This document shows positions 1 through 8,907 of a stretch of DNA of 64,000 nucleotides, one piece after another. This DNA comes from Bin52 sp965243345 (GTDB lineage: Bacteria > Pseudomonadota > Alphaproteobacteria > Thalassobaculales > Thalassobaculaceae). The stretch's first letter is position 1. Each line of letters begins with the position of its first letter. The notes beneath the pieces were generated by a model, which was not told the DNA's origin, did not search any database, and was given only the letters and a program-made list of their open reading frames with translations. The DNA lies in NCBI GenBank assembly GCA_965243345.1, contig CBDEUR010000003.1, positions 3,162,001 to 3,226,000 on the forward strand. Reading direction: 5' to 3'. The translations under genes and the position numbers were made by a program.

Positions 1-81
1 CGGATCGTGCGCATCGCCGAACGGCACGTCTCGCGGCTGCACGATGCCTACCGCGGCACGCCGCACCTGTCAGGGCCCTGA
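1..81 (+). CDS. C-terminal end of an unidentified gene
   Basis: Frame 1 is open from the window edge to a TGA at 79-81, giving the last 26 residues of a protein with an Arg/His-rich tail (ending HLSGP). It converges on the cupin gene on the other strand. Too little remains to name a family, and the frame is chosen only because it is open and has the codon bias of its neighbours. Confidence 0.35.
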   Translation, partial: RIVRIAERHVSRLHDAYRGTPHLSGP

Positions 82-95
82 GCGGGAGCGTCCGT

Positions 96-461
96 TCACC
101 TGACCGGAAAGATCTCCGGCGCGACCGTCGGGAAGAACGCCAGCATGCTGGTCGCGGTCTCGCCGATGTTGCGGATCTCGTGGTGAAGCCGCGCCGGCAA
201 CAGCAGCGAGCAGGTGCCGTCGGCATCGGCATCGATCCGGTGCTCGGTACCGTCGAGGATCACGCTGATCCTGCCCTGCATGAAGGTGACGGTTTCCTCC
301 ACCAGGTGGTAGTGCATGGGGATGACGTCGCCGGGGCGAAGCGGCTGTTCCCACAGTTCGCAGGCGGCCGCACCGTTTGCCTGGGCAATCACCCTCGCGA
401 TCTCGAGGCCCGAGTTGCTCGAGACGAACCTCTCGGCCGCGCCGTGTAGGAGAACCGACAT
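96..461 (-). CDS. small single-domain cupin protein
   Basis: A 121-residue protein made almost wholly of one cupin beta-barrel. Motif 1 is visible around residues 46-62 (PMHYHLVEETVTFMQG, giving His-x-His and Glu metal ligands). Motif 2, around residues 85-100, has a His pair (ARLHHEIRN). Stand-alone cupins of this size may be metal-dependent enzymes or small-ligand sensors, so the substrate is not predictable. The gene lies 75 bases downstream of ahcY on the same strand and may be read through from it, but a functional link is not shown. The family call is secure; the role is open. Confidence 0.8.
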   Translation of the reverse strand: MSVLLHGAAERFVSSNSGLEIARVIAQANGAAACELWEQPLRPGDVIPMHYHLVEETVTFMQGRISVILDGTEHRIDADADGTCSLLLPARLHHEIRNIGETATSMLAFFPTVAPEIFPVR

Positions 462-536
462 GCCTGTGCTCCGGGCTGGTGGCCAGAATTCCCGGCACAG
501 AATGCCAGCGGCCCGGCACGGATGCCAGACCGCCCG

Positions 537-1826
537 TCAGTAGCGGTAGTCGTCGCGCTTGAACGGGCCGTCGGGCGGCACCCCGATGTAGGTCGCCTGC
601 TCGTCGTTCATCCGGGTGAGCACGGCGCCGACACGCGCGAGGTGCAGCATCGCCACCTTCTCGTCGAGCACCTTCGGCAACAGGTGAACGCCGACCGGGT
701 AGCTGCCGGTCCACAGTTCGACCTGCGCCAGGACCTGGTTGGTAAACGAGGCGCTCATCACGAAGCTCGGGTGCCCGGTGGCGCAGCCCAGGTTGACCAG
801 CCGGCCCTCGGCCAGCAGGATCACCCGCTTGCCATCGGGAAACTCGATCTCGTCCACCTGCGGCTTGACGTTGTGCCACGGGTAGTTCCTGAGCGCGTCG
901 ACCTGTACCTCGGTATCGAAGTGCCCGATGTTGCAGACGATGGCCCGGTCCTTCATCCGGCGCATGTGGTCAATGGTGATGACGTCACGGTTGCCGGTGG
1001 CGGTCACGAAGATGTCCGCCTTCGGGGCCCAGGCATCCATGGTGGAGACCTCGTAGCCCTCCATGGCCGCCTGCAGGGCGCAGATCGGATCGATCTCGGC
1101 CACGATGACCCGGGCTCCGCCGTTGCGCAGGCTTGCGGCCGATCCCTTGCCCACGTCGCCGTAGCCGTTCACCACCGCGGTCTTGCCCGAGAGCATGATG
1201 TCGGTCGCCCGGCGGATGCCGTCGGTGAGGCTCTCCCGGCACCCGTACAGGTTGTCGAACTTCGACTTGGTCACGCTGTCATTGACGTTGAACGCGGGCG
1301 CCTTCAGCGTTCCGTCGATCGCCATCTGCTGCAGGCGCAGCACCCCGGTGGTGGTCTCCTCCGAAATCCCGCGCACGCGCGCTACCAGTTGCGGGTAGTC
1401 GTCATGCATGATCCGGGTCAGGTCGCCGCCATCGTCGAGCAGCATGTTCGGGGTCCAGCCGTCCGGTCCCTCGACCGTGCGCCGGATGCACCAGTCGTAC
1501 TCCTCCTCGGTCTCGCCCTTCCAGGCAAAGACCGGCACGCCGTCCGCGGCCATTGCGGCGGCGGCATGATCCTGGGTCGAGAAGATGTTGCACGACGACC
1601 AGCGGACCTCCGCGCCGAGCCGTCGCAGGGTGCCGATCAGCACCGCTGTCTGGATCGTCATGTGAAGGCACCCGGCAATCCGGGCTCCTTCCAGTGGTCG
1701 GCGTCCCGCGTATTCCTCGCGCAGGGCCATCAGGCCCGGCATTTCGGTCTCCGCGATCGCGATCTCGCGCCGGCCCCACTCGGCGAGCGCGATGTCGGCG
1801 ACCCGGTAATCGGTGCTGTCGGTCAT
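537..1826 (-). CDS. ahcY: adenosylhomocysteinase (S-adenosyl-L-homocysteine hydrolase)
   Basis: This cytoplasmic, NAD-dependent enzyme splits S-adenosylhomocysteine into adenosine and homocysteine, removing product inhibition of methyltransferases. The protein has 429 residues and is full length for the short form, which lacks the insertion of about 40 residues seen in many bacterial and eukaryotic enzymes. Signatures include CLHMTIQTAVLI near residue 53, SSCNIFSTQDHAAAA near 77, the NAD-binding GYGDVGKG at about 221-228, and the canonical C-terminal ending in YRY. It lies 31 bases downstream of rpmB with an AGGA-type ribosome site just ahead, so the two are probably cotranscribed. No SAH riboswitch fits in the gap. 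Confidence 0.98.
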   Translation of the reverse strand: MTDSTDYRVADIALAEWGRREIAIAETEMPGLMALREEYAGRRPLEGARIAGCLHMTIQTAVLIGTLRRLGAEVRWSSCNIFSTQDHAAAAMAADGVPVFAWKGETEEEYDWCIRRTVEGPDGWTPNMLLDDGGDLTRIMHDDYPQLVARVRGISEETTTGVLRLQQMAIDGTLKAPAFNVNDSVTKSKFDNLYGCRESLTDGIRRATDIMLSGKTAVVNGYGDVGKGSAASLRNGGARVIVAEIDPICALQAAMEGYEVSTMDAWAPKADIFVTATGNRDVITIDHMRRMKDRAIVCNIGHFDTEVQVDALRNYPWHNVKPQVDEIEFPDGKRVILLAEGRLVNLGCATGHPSFVMSASFTNQVLAQVELWTGSYPVGVHLLPKVLDEKVAMLHLARVGAVLTRMNDEQATYIGVPPDGPFKRDDYRY

Positions 1827-1857
1827 TGCAGTCCTTCCGGAGGGTCCCGCCGCCGGA

Positions 1858-2145
1858 TCAGGTCCTTGCCGCCACCTTCTCGATGCGCCGCTTCAGCCTG
1901 CGCGCCTCGGGACCGAGACGATCGGCCCGGGTCGAGCGCAGGAAGGCATCGAGGCCACCCTTGTGCTCGATGGTCCGGATGGCCGAGGTGCTGAGGCGCA
2001 GGCGGACCGGCCGGCCAAGGATCTCGCTCATCAGCGAGGTGCGCTGCAGGTTCGGGAGAAACCGGCGCCGGGTCCGGTTGTTGGCGTGACTGACATTGTT
2101 GCCGGCCTGGACACCCTTGCCGGTCACCGAACAGCGTCGGGCCAT
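1858..2145 (-). CDS. rpmB: 50S ribosomal protein L28
   Basis: A 95-residue basic protein starting MARRCSVTGKGVQAGNNVSH, the classic L28 N-terminus, followed by RTRRRFLPNLQ and an Arg/Lys-rich C-terminus. A methionine two codons upstream is possible, but the start at 2145 matches the family and has GGAGG about 7 bases before it. A strong sigma-70-type promoter and a small leader hairpin lie upstream. The gene is followed by ahcY, which is a slightly unusual partner. Identification is firm. Confidence 0.97.
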   Translation of the reverse strand: MARRCSVTGKGVQAGNNVSHANNRTRRRFLPNLQRTSLMSEILGRPVRLRLSTSAIRTIEHKGGLDAFLRSTRADRLGPEARRLKRRIEKVAART

Positions 2146-2176
2146 GGTCACGTCCTCCGAGGTATTCCTGCTGCAC

Positions 2177-2195
2177 CCGGGCTGCTGCAGCCCGG
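2177..2195 (-). promoter_or_regulatory. leader hairpin ahead of rpmB
   Basis: A perfect 7-bp inverted repeat (CCGGGCT, 5-base loop, AGCCCGG) sits between the rpmB promoter and its ribosome site. It could be a weak regulatory structure or simply a chance GC palindrome. There is no T-run, so it is not a terminator. Confidence 0.3.
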
Positions 2196-2204
2196 CAGGC
2201 GCGG

Positions 2205-2233
2205 CATATACGTCGAACCGCGTCTTCCGTCAA
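2205..2233 (-). promoter_or_regulatory. sigma-70-type promoter of rpmB-ahcY
   Basis: Read on the minus strand, TTGACG (2233-2228) and TATATG (2210-2205) are separated by exactly 17 bases. This matches the -35 consensus at 5 of 6 positions and the -10 at 4 of 6. It lies 60 bases upstream of the rpmB start and would drive rpmB and, by read-through, ahcY. Confidence 0.7.
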
Positions 2234-2430
2234 GCCGCAGAGCCCGGCAACGACGGGGTTCCGTTCAGGAATCGGCACCTTCTGTTGTATCGCTTCCGGC
2301 ACCCATGTAGGGTCCCGACCGGGCCGAGGCGCTGGGCGCGGGCGGCGCATGATGACCGCGGCCGGAGCCCGCGGATCCCGGTCGGCAGCGCGCACCGGGG
2401 GTTCGAGCCTTCCCGCAACACCGGCAGGCC

Positions 2431-3618
2431 ATGACCACACGCTGGGACATCGTGCTGGCAGCGCTCGGTGCCGGGATCCTTGCCGGGTTCCAGGTAGGCA
2501 AGGTCTCGCCGGTGCTTCCCGAGTTGCGGTCCGACCTCGGTCTCGACCTGGTCACCGCCGGCTGGCTGACCTCGCTGTGCTACGCGACGAGCGCGGTCCT
2601 TGCCGTGGCAACCGGCATGGTCACCGACCGTGCCGGCCCCCGGCGCCTGGTTCTCTCCGGCATGGTCCTGCTCGCGGCCGGCAGCCTGCTGGGGGGCCTG
2701 GCCGACACGGGCTCCGGCCTCCTGGTCTCGCGCTTTCTCGAGGGCATCGGTTTCGTTGCCGTCACGGTCACCGCACCGCGCCTGCTCGCGGTCGCGACAC
2801 ACCCGCGCAACTACGGCCTGGTATTCGGGATCTGGGGCGCCTACATGCCGATCGGCATGGCGATCGCCATGCTGGGGGGCCCGGCGATCGCCGACGTGGC
2901 CGGCTGGCGCGCGTTCTGGCTGGTCAGCTGCGCACTTGTTGCCAGTTTCGCGGTTGTTCTCGGATGGCGCCTGCACCCGAGCAGCTGGCCGCACCCGTTT
3001 CCCGCGCGCGCCATCGACTGGCCCGGTGTGCGCGAGACGCTCGCAAGCCTGCCGCTCTGGCTGTTCAGCCTGGGCTTTGCGCTCTACACGCTGCAGTGGT
3101 TCGCCATCATGGCCTGGCTGCCCACCTTCCTGATCGAGGACCAGGGTCACGGAACCGCGGCGGCGGCGGCCTGGGCCGCGCTGGTGGTCGCGATCAACGC
3201 CGGCGGCAATCTTGCCGCCGCCTGGGCCATGCACCGCCGGGTTCCGCGCTGGATCCTGGTCGCCGTTGCGTACTGCGCCATGGGAGGAGCCGGTGCCGGC
3301 ATCTTTCTCGCCGGCACGCCCGATGCGCTGCGGGTCCCGCTCGCCCTCGTCTTCAGCGCCGTCGGCGGTCTGCTCCCGGCGGCAGCCCTGGCCGGGGCGG
3401 CGGCCGGGGCAGCGCGAGCGGCCCTCGTCGCGACGGCCAGCGGATCCGTGGTGCAGGGCGCGGCACTGGGCAGCCTGCTCGGGCCCCCGGTTTTCGCCGC
3501 CGCCGTCGCCGGTCTCGGGGGATGGGCCGCGTCCTGGTGGGTCATGCTGGCCGTCTCCGGGGCCGGTCTGTGCCTTGCCGCCGGCCTGGCTGTGAGCGAG
3601 CAGCGAGCGCCCCGGTAG
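2431..3618 (+). CDS. major facilitator superfamily transporter (CynX/NimT-like)
   Basis: A 395-residue integral membrane protein with about 12 hydrophobic segments. The loop between helices 2 and 3 carries the MFS-type motif DRAGPRRLVLSG near residue 65. The N-terminal half has the usual GFQVGKVSPVLPELRSDLGL start seen in cyanate/nitroimidazole-type carriers. The substrate is unknown. It is followed about 100 bases later by a glutathione S-transferase gene in the same direction. The start at 2431 opens the first membrane segment. The family is certain and the specificity is not. Confidence 0.9.
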   Translation: MTTRWDIVLAALGAGILAGFQVGKVSPVLPELRSDLGLDLVTAGWLTSLCYATSAVLAVATGMVTDRAGPRRLVLSGMVLLAAGSLLGGLADTGSGLLVSRFLEGIGFVAVTVTAPRLLAVATHPRNYGLVFGIWGAYMPIGMAIAMLGGPAIADVAGWRAFWLVSCALVASFAVVLGWRLHPSSWPHPFPARAIDWPGVRETLASLPLWLFSLGFALYTLQWFAIMAWLPTFLIEDQGHGTAAAAAWAALVVAINAGGNLAAAWAMHRRVPRWILVAVAYCAMGGAGAGIFLAGTPDALRVPLALVFSAVGGLLPAAALAGAAAGAARAALVATASGSVVQGAALGSLLGPPVFAAAVAGLGGWAASWWVMLAVSGAGLCLAAGLAVSEQRAPR

Positions 3619-3719
3619 CGTGGCGGTCGGCGCTTCTGCCCTCGACACGGATCGGACCGGTTCGTACAACCTGCCGAGGCAGCGCCCCTGCCGGTTCCGA
3701 TTCACGAGGAGATCGCACC

Positions 3720-4343
3720 ATGCTCACCATCCATGGCCGTACCAATTCGTCCAACGTCCAGAAGGTCCTGTGGGCACTGAGGGAACTGGACGTGCCATTC
3801 GAGAGACGGGATGCGGGCGGCGCGTTCGGCGTGGTCGACACGCCGGAGTACAAGGCGATGAACCCCAATTCCCGGGTTCCGACCATGGAGGAGGAAGGGT
3901 TCGTCCTGTGGGAATCCAACGCGATCGTCCGCTACCTGGCCGGCAGGCACGGCGCCGGGACCCTCTGTCCGGAGGACCCGCAGGTGCGCGCCGACGCCGA
4001 CCGGTGGATGGACTGGCAGCAGACCACCGTCGCCCCGCAGATCACGCCCATCTTCTGGAACCTGGTTCGGACCCCCGAGCCCGACCGCGACGCGGCGGCA
4101 ATCGAGGCCGGACGGCTCGGCATGATCCCGCTGATGCAGATCATGGACCGCCATCTCTCCGCGAGGGGCTTCATGGTCGGCGACCGGCTCACCATGGCCG
4201 ACATTCCGCTCGGCGTCATGACCTACCGCTGGCTCACGCTGATCGATGATCGCCCGGCCATGGCCAACCTGGAAGGCTGGTACGCGCGGATCTGCGAGCG
4301 GCCGGCGTTCAGGACCACGGTGCTGGACATCCCCTTGACCTGA
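3720..4343 (+). CDS. glutathione S-transferase family protein
   Basis: A 207-residue protein with an N-terminal thioredoxin-like GSH-binding domain (about 1-80; LTIHGRTNSSNVQKVLWALR and NSRVPTMEEEGFVLWESNAIVRYL containing the cis-Pro and the Glu-Ser glutathione site). An alpha-helical C-terminal domain follows, with GFMVGDRLTMADIPLG, the GST N-capping motif. It resembles theta/beta-like bacterial GSTs used in detoxification or ring-opening reactions. A GAGGAG-like ribosome site lies just upstream of the ATG at 3720. It is followed after 18 bases by a transporter operon, with which it may be cotranscribed. Confidence 0.92.
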   Translation: MLTIHGRTNSSNVQKVLWALRELDVPFERRDAGGAFGVVDTPEYKAMNPNSRVPTMEEEGFVLWESNAIVRYLAGRHGAGTLCPEDPQVRADADRWMDWQQTTVAPQITPIFWNLVRTPEPDRDAAAIEAGRLGMIPLMQIMDRHLSARGFMVGDRLTMADIPLGVMTYRWLTLIDDRPAMANLEGWYARICERPAFRTTVLDIPLT

Positions 4344-4361
4344 GGCACGGAGGGCCGGGTG

Positions 4362-6053
4362 ATGACAGGATGCCTGCCCGGCCGGTTGCGACCCGTCGTC
4401 GCGGCCGGGCTGATCGCGATTGCCTGCCTGCTGCCGGCGAGGGCTGACGCCCGGGATCAGCTCGCCATCGGCGTCACGCAGTTTCCCTCGACGCTGAACC
4501 CGCTGATCGATTCGATGCTGGCCAAGTCGTACATCCTCGCGATGGCGCACCGGCCGGTCAGCATGTTCGACCACGACTGGAACGTGACCTGCCGGATGTG
4601 CACCGAACTCGCCACCTTCGAGAACGGCCGGGCGGTGGCCACCGACGCCGTGGACGCGGACGGGACACCCACCGGCAGGCGCGGGGTGGTTTCCAGGGTC
4701 ACGCTGCGCGACGACGTCTTCTGGGGCGACGGTGTCCCGGTTACCACGAGGGACGTGGTGTTTACCTGGAAGGTGGGACGGCATCCCGACACCGGTGTGC
4801 CGGACCGCCAGTCGTTCCTGGACGTAACCCGGATCGAGGTGCACGACGAGAAGACCTTCAGCGTTGTCAGCAGCAAGCTTGACTACCTCTACCAGGCCTC
4901 GTTCGGGCTGCTTCTGCCCGCCCACCTGGAGGAAGCTGCATTCGCCGAGCCGGGGAACTACCGCCACCGCACCCTCTACCAGACCGATCCGACCAACCCG
5001 GGCCTGTACAACGGTCCGTACCGGATCACGGCGGTCTCGCCGGGTGCCTCGGTGGTGCTGGAGCGCAACGCGCACTGGAAGGGGCAGTCCCCCGCATTCG
5101 ACCGCATCGAGGTGCGCACCATCGAGAAGACCGCTGCCCTCGAGGCCCACCTGCTGTCCGGCGCCATCGACTACATTCCCGGCGAGATGGGCCTGACGCT
5201 GGACCAGGCCCTGTCCTTCGAGCAGCGCCACGGCGACCGGTTCGATGTCGTCTACAAGCCCGGCCTGATCTACGAGCACATCGACCTCATGCTCGACAAT
5301 CCGATCCTGGCCGATCTGCGCGTGAGGCGGGCACTCCTGCACGCCATCGACCGGGAAGCGGTCAACGCCCGGCTGTTCGAGGGCAAGCAGCCGGTCGCAC
5401 ACACCATGGTCAACCCGCTCGACTGGATCCACACGGACGACGTGCGCACCTATCCGCATGATCCCGACCGGGCCAGAGCACTGCTGGACGACGCCGGGTG
5501 GACCACGATGCGGGGCGGCATTCGCCATGACGCGAACGGCACCCGTCTTGCACTCGAATTCATGACCACCGCCGGCAACCGGGTCCGGGAACTGGTCCAG
5601 CAGGTCCTGCAGAGCTACTGGCGCGAGGTCGGTGTCGAGGTCACGATCCGCAACGAGCCGGCACGCGTGCTGTTCGGGCAGACCATCTCGAACCGCGCCT
5701 TCAGCGCCCTTGCCATGTTCGCCTGGCTGTCGGCGCCGGAAAGCCTGCCGCGCACCACGCTGCACTCGAACAGCATTCCCGCCGCCGGCAACAACTGGAG
5801 CGGCCAGAACTACACCGGGTTTCGCAACGCGGACATGGACCGGCTGATCGACGAGATCGAGCTCGAGCTCGATCGGACCCGTCGCGCCGGGCTGTGGAAG
5901 CGGGTCCAGCAGATCTATGCCGAGCAGCTTCCGGTGCTGCCGCTGTATTTCCGGTCCGATGCCTACATCATTCCCCGTTGGCTGAAAGGCATCCGGCCGA
6001 CGGGCCACCTGGCTCCGACCACCAACTGGATCGAGGAATGGAGGGTCGAGTAG
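4362..6053 (+). CDS. ABC transporter substrate-binding protein, family 5 (peptide/opine type)
   Basis: A 563-residue periplasmic binding protein. An N-terminal signal peptide (about 1-29: VVAAGLIAIACLLPARADA) is followed by the SBP family-5 fold: LAIGVTQFPSTLNPL, the LRDDVFWGDGVPVTTRDVVFTW strand near residue 125, and the LRVRRALLHAIDREAVN signature near residue 320. It delivers oligopeptides or related solutes to the two permeases encoded next. GGAGGG lies 7 bases before the ATG at 4362, which is preferred over the GTG one codon earlier. Binding specificity cannot be read from sequence. Confidence 0.93.
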   Translation: MTGCLPGRLRPVVAAGLIAIACLLPARADARDQLAIGVTQFPSTLNPLIDSMLAKSYILAMAHRPVSMFDHDWNVTCRMCTELATFENGRAVATDAVDADGTPTGRRGVVSRVTLRDDVFWGDGVPVTTRDVVFTWKVGRHPDTGVPDRQSFLDVTRIEVHDEKTFSVVSSKLDYLYQASFGLLLPAHLEEAAFAEPGNYRHRTLYQTDPTNPGLYNGPYRITAVSPGASVVLERNAHWKGQSPAFDRIEVRTIEKTAALEAHLLSGAIDYIPGEMGLTLDQALSFEQRHGDRFDVVYKPGLIYEHIDLMLDNPILADLRVRRALLHAIDREAVNARLFEGKQPVAHTMVNPLDWIHTDDVRTYPHDPDRARALLDDAGWTTMRGGIRHDANGTRLALEFMTTAGNRVRELVQQVLQSYWREVGVEVTIRNEPARVLFGQTISNRAFSALAMFAWLSAPESLPRTTLHSNSIPAAGNNWSGQNYTGFRNADMDRLIDEIELELDRTRRAGLWKRVQQIYAEQLPVLPLYFRSDAYIIPRWLKGIRPTGHLAPTTNWIEEWRVE

Positions 6054-6072
6054 CGCCGGCCGGCGCCAGGCC

Positions 6073-7038
6073 ATGTTGAGGTTCCTTCTTGCACGTCTCG
6101 GCCAGTCCGCGGTCGTGCTGCTCGCGATGTCGTTCGCAACCTACGTCCTGCTCGGCCTGATGCCCGGTGACCCGATCGACCTGATGTTCGCGGCCGACCC
6201 GGACATCACGTCGGAAGACATTGCGCGGCTGAAGGCACTGCACGGCCTCGACCAACCGTTGATCGACCGCTACCTCGCGTGGCTCTCGAACGCCCTCGCG
6301 GGCGAGTTCGGGTACTCGCGGCTGCTGAACGAGCCGGTGCTCGAGGTTCTTGCCCCGCGGCTTGGCAACTCGCTGTTGCTGATGGCGGTCTCGCTGGTGA
6401 TCGCCGTCGCCATCGCGGTTCCCGCCGGTATTCACGCCGCGCTGCGGCCCGGATCGTGGAGTGACCAGGCGATCAATTTCTGCTGCTTTGCCGGTGTGTC
6501 GATCCCGCCGTTCTGGTTCGCCCTGCTGCTGATCCTGCTCTTCGCCGTCGTCCTCGGACTGCTGCCGGCCGGTGGCATGGGGCGCGAGGGTGACGGTGTG
6601 CTGGAGCGGCTGCGCTACATGGTCCTGCCGGTGCTCACGCTCTCGGCCGCCGCAGTGGCCGGCTACACGCGCCACGTGCGCTCGGCCATGATCGAGGTGA
6701 TGCGGGAGGAGTACATTCGCACCGCCCGGGCCAAGGGCGTGGCGGAGAGGCACATCGTGCGGCGCCACGCGCTGCGCAATGCGCTGATCCCCGTGGTGAC
6801 GATCGCAGCACTCGATGTCGGAGGCCTGTTCTCCGGCGCACTGATCACCGAGACCATGTTCGGCTGGCTCGGCATGGGCAAGACGATCTACGACGCGGTC
6901 ATGGGCAACGACTACAACCTGGCCCTGGTCGGCCTGTTGCTGGCAACGCTCGTCACCCTTCTCGCCAACATCTTCGCCGACATCGCCTATGCCTGGCTCG
7001 ACCCGCGCATCACCTACCGCAGCGGAGCGCACGGGTGA
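6073..7038 (+). CDS. ABC transporter permease, DppB/OppB type
   Basis: A 321-residue inner-membrane permease with the DppB layout: an N-terminal helix (LARLGQSAVVLLAMSFATYVLLGLMPGDP), a periplasmic loop with the LKALHGLDQPLIDRYLAWL signature, then five further membrane segments. The cytoplasmic EAA loop, EYIRTARAKGVAERHIVRRHALRN near residue 215, contacts the ATPase. Its end overlaps the next permease gene by 4 bases. It forms the membrane channel with its partner; no ATPase gene is present nearby. Confidence 0.94.
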   Translation: MLRFLLARLGQSAVVLLAMSFATYVLLGLMPGDPIDLMFAADPDITSEDIARLKALHGLDQPLIDRYLAWLSNALAGEFGYSRLLNEPVLEVLAPRLGNSLLLMAVSLVIAVAIAVPAGIHAALRPGSWSDQAINFCCFAGVSIPPFWFALLLILLFAVVLGLLPAGGMGREGDGVLERLRYMVLPVLTLSAAAVAGYTRHVRSAMIEVMREEYIRTARAKGVAERHIVRRHALRNALIPVVTIAALDVGGLFSGALITETMFGWLGMGKTIYDAVMGNDYNLALVGLLLATLVTLLANIFADIAYAWLDPRITYRSGAHG

Positions 7039-7946
7039 GACGTCCGGCAACCCGCACCGGGCAGGCGTGGCGACGCCTGCGCGCCTACCCGTCGGCGGTC
7101 GCCAGCCTGATCATCCTGGCCGGTCTCGGACTGCTGGTCGCCGCTGCCCCCCTGCTCGAGGCCGTGCTCGCGCTGGACGCGGCCCGCGTCGACCTGTTCA
7201 ACCGGCTGGCACCCCCCGGCCCGGTTCACTGGCTCGGGACGGACGAACTCGGCAGGGACCTGCTGCTGAGGCTGCTCCACGGCGGGAGGGTCTCCCTGCT
7301 GGTCGGGCTGTCGGCGGCTCTGTGCACCGCCGTGATCGGCGCGGTTCTCGGGCTCGTGTCCGGGTTTGTCGGCGGGCGGGTCGACGACCTGATCATGCGC
7401 TGTGCCGACGCGCTGATTTCGCTACCGCTGCTGCCGCTGCTGATCGTGCTCGCGGCGGTGGACCCGGCGAAGCTCGGGCTGCCGGAGAGCGTGGGCAATT
7501 CGGCGAGCTTCAGCCTCTACCGCATCATCGCCATCATCGCGATCGTCGGCTGGCCGGGGGTCGCACGGCTGGTACGCGGAACCACGCTCAGCCTGCGGGA
7601 GCGGGAATTCGTCCAGGTCGCGCGCGCACTCGGGCTCGGACCGGCCCGGATCATGTTCCGACACATCCTGCCCAATGCCGCGTCCCCGCTGCTGGTCGCC
7701 ACCACGCTCGCTGTCGGCAACGTGATCCTGTTCGAGAGCGTCCTGAGCTTCCTCGGTCTCGGCATCCATCCACCGGTCCCGAGCTGGGGCAACATGCTGA
7801 ACGGCGCCCAGGAGCTCATGCACCAGGCGCCGCTGCTCGCGGTCTGGCCGGGTCTGCTGATCTTCGTTACCGTGATCGCCTTCAACCTGCTCGGCGACGG
7901 CCTCCAGGCCGCTCTCGACCCCCGGGCCGCCGCGGGGTCGCCGTGA
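7035..7946 (+). CDS. ABC transporter permease, DppC/OppC type
   Basis: A 303-residue permease starting at a GTG that overlaps the stop of the preceding gene (GTGA), a sign of translational coupling. It has an N-terminal helix, then HWLGTDELGRDLLLRLLHGGRVSL, the DppC signature near residue 60. The EAA loop (REREFVQVARALGLGPARIMFRHILPN) is near residue 190, and six membrane segments are predicted. It pairs with the DppB-type permease. The gene converges on the kinase gene and ends 5 bases before it. The usual DppD/DppF ATPases do not follow. Confidence 0.94.
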   Translation: MRRPATRTGQAWRRLRAYPSAVASLIILAGLGLLVAAAPLLEAVLALDAARVDLFNRLAPPGPVHWLGTDELGRDLLLRLLHGGRVSLLVGLSAALCTAVIGAVLGLVSGFVGGRVDDLIMRCADALISLPLLPLLIVLAAVDPAKLGLPESVGNSASFSLYRIIAIIAIVGWPGVARLVRGTTLSLREREFVQVARALGLGPARIMFRHILPNAASPLLVATTLAVGNVILFESVLSFLGLGIHPPVPSWGNMLNGAQELMHQAPLLAVWPGLLIFVTVIAFNLLGDGLQAALDPRAAAGSP

Positions 7947-7951
7947 CGGGG

Positions 7952-8857
7952 TCAGGCAGGCTGCGCCGGGGCAAGCTGCCCGAGAGCCCGCTGGATGTCG
8001 GCTGCCGGGACCCGCATCTGCGCCCCTTCCTCCAGGCACGCCAGCCCCGCGGCAACACTCGCATACCGTGCCGCGTCCAGCAGCGGGTCGCCGGCATCAA
8101 GCCGCGCGGCGAGTACTCCGACGAATGCGTCGCCGGCACCGACGGTATCGACAGGACGGATATCGAGGCTGCCCAGCCGAAACAGGCCGCCCCCGCTCGC
8201 CAGTACCGCACCCTCGTCTCCCAGGGTGATGATGCAGTCGCACCCGTATCGGTCCGCCAGCGTGCGCACCTGGGCCGGCGCATCGCGAGCGGCCCCGGCG
8301 AGCACGTCCGCCTCGCCGCGGTTGGCCACGATCACGTCGCACGTCTCCAGCATGCCCTGCGGCAGTGTCTGCGCCGGGGCGGCGTTCAGCACGGTCCGGC
8401 TGCCAGCCCGTCTCGACCGTTCGAGCACAGTGTGGATTTCCGCGATCGGGACTTCGAGCTGAACCACCAGCGTGGTCCCGGGTCCGAGCACCCGGTCGGG
8501 AACATGTTCGGCGCGGGCCTGCAGGTTGGCGCCGCTCGCGACCACGATCTGGTTCTCCGCACTCTCCTCGACCATGACGATCGCCGTTCCGGTCACTCCC
8601 GGAACCCTGACCACGTGCGAGGTATCGACCCCGGTCGCATCGATCGCCTCGAGGACGGGACCGGCATGGGCATCGGTTCCGACCGCACCGATCATCCTGA
8701 CCCCGGCTCCGGCGCGGGCCGCGGCGACCGCCTGGTTCGCGCCCTTGCCGCCCGGCCAGGTCACGTACTCCGTGCACAACACGGTCTCGCCCGGTCGCGG
8801 CAGCGTGGCCACCCCGAAGAACAGGTCGACGTTGATCGACCCGAAGACCACGATCAT
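7952..8857 (-). CDS. PfkB-family carbohydrate kinase, ribokinase-like
   Basis: A 301-residue sugar kinase with both PfkB signatures: N-terminal GGKGANQAVAAARAGAGVRM near residue 40 and C-terminal DTVGAGDAFVGVLAARL near residue 245, which contains the catalytic Asp and the anion hole. The substrate motif GSINVDLFFGVATLPRPGETV resembles ribokinase. AGGAGG sits 8 bases before the ATG at 8857, so this start is preferred over the ATG two codons upstream. It probably phosphorylates ribose or another pentose or nucleoside in the cytoplasm; no ribose transporter is adjacent. It is divergent from the ManC-like gene. Confidence 0.88.
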   Translation of the reverse strand: MIVVFGSINVDLFFGVATLPRPGETVLCTEYVTWPGGKGANQAVAAARAGAGVRMIGAVGTDAHAGPVLEAIDATGVDTSHVVRVPGVTGTAIVMVEESAENQIVVASGANLQARAEHVPDRVLGPGTTLVVQLEVPIAEIHTVLERSRRAGSRTVLNAAPAQTLPQGMLETCDVIVANRGEADVLAGAARDAPAQVRTLADRYGCDCIITLGDEGAVLASGGGLFRLGSLDIRPVDTVGAGDAFVGVLAARLDAGDPLLDAARYASVAAGLACLEEGAQMRVPAADIQRALGQLAPAQPA

Positions 8858-8907
8858 TGGCATCGCCTCCTGGCCGACCCGCCCGGCCGTTGCCAGGCGG
8901 ATTGCAG

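Noticed and set aside
1827..1857. SAH riboswitch before ahcY
   Set aside because: Only 31 bases separate rpmB and ahcY, too few for the riboswitch, and no conserved core is present.
522..1994. Long plus-strand open frame across ahcY
   Set aside because: It is antisense to an unmistakable ahcY and exists only because GC-rich codons remove stops; it has no ribosome site or family features.
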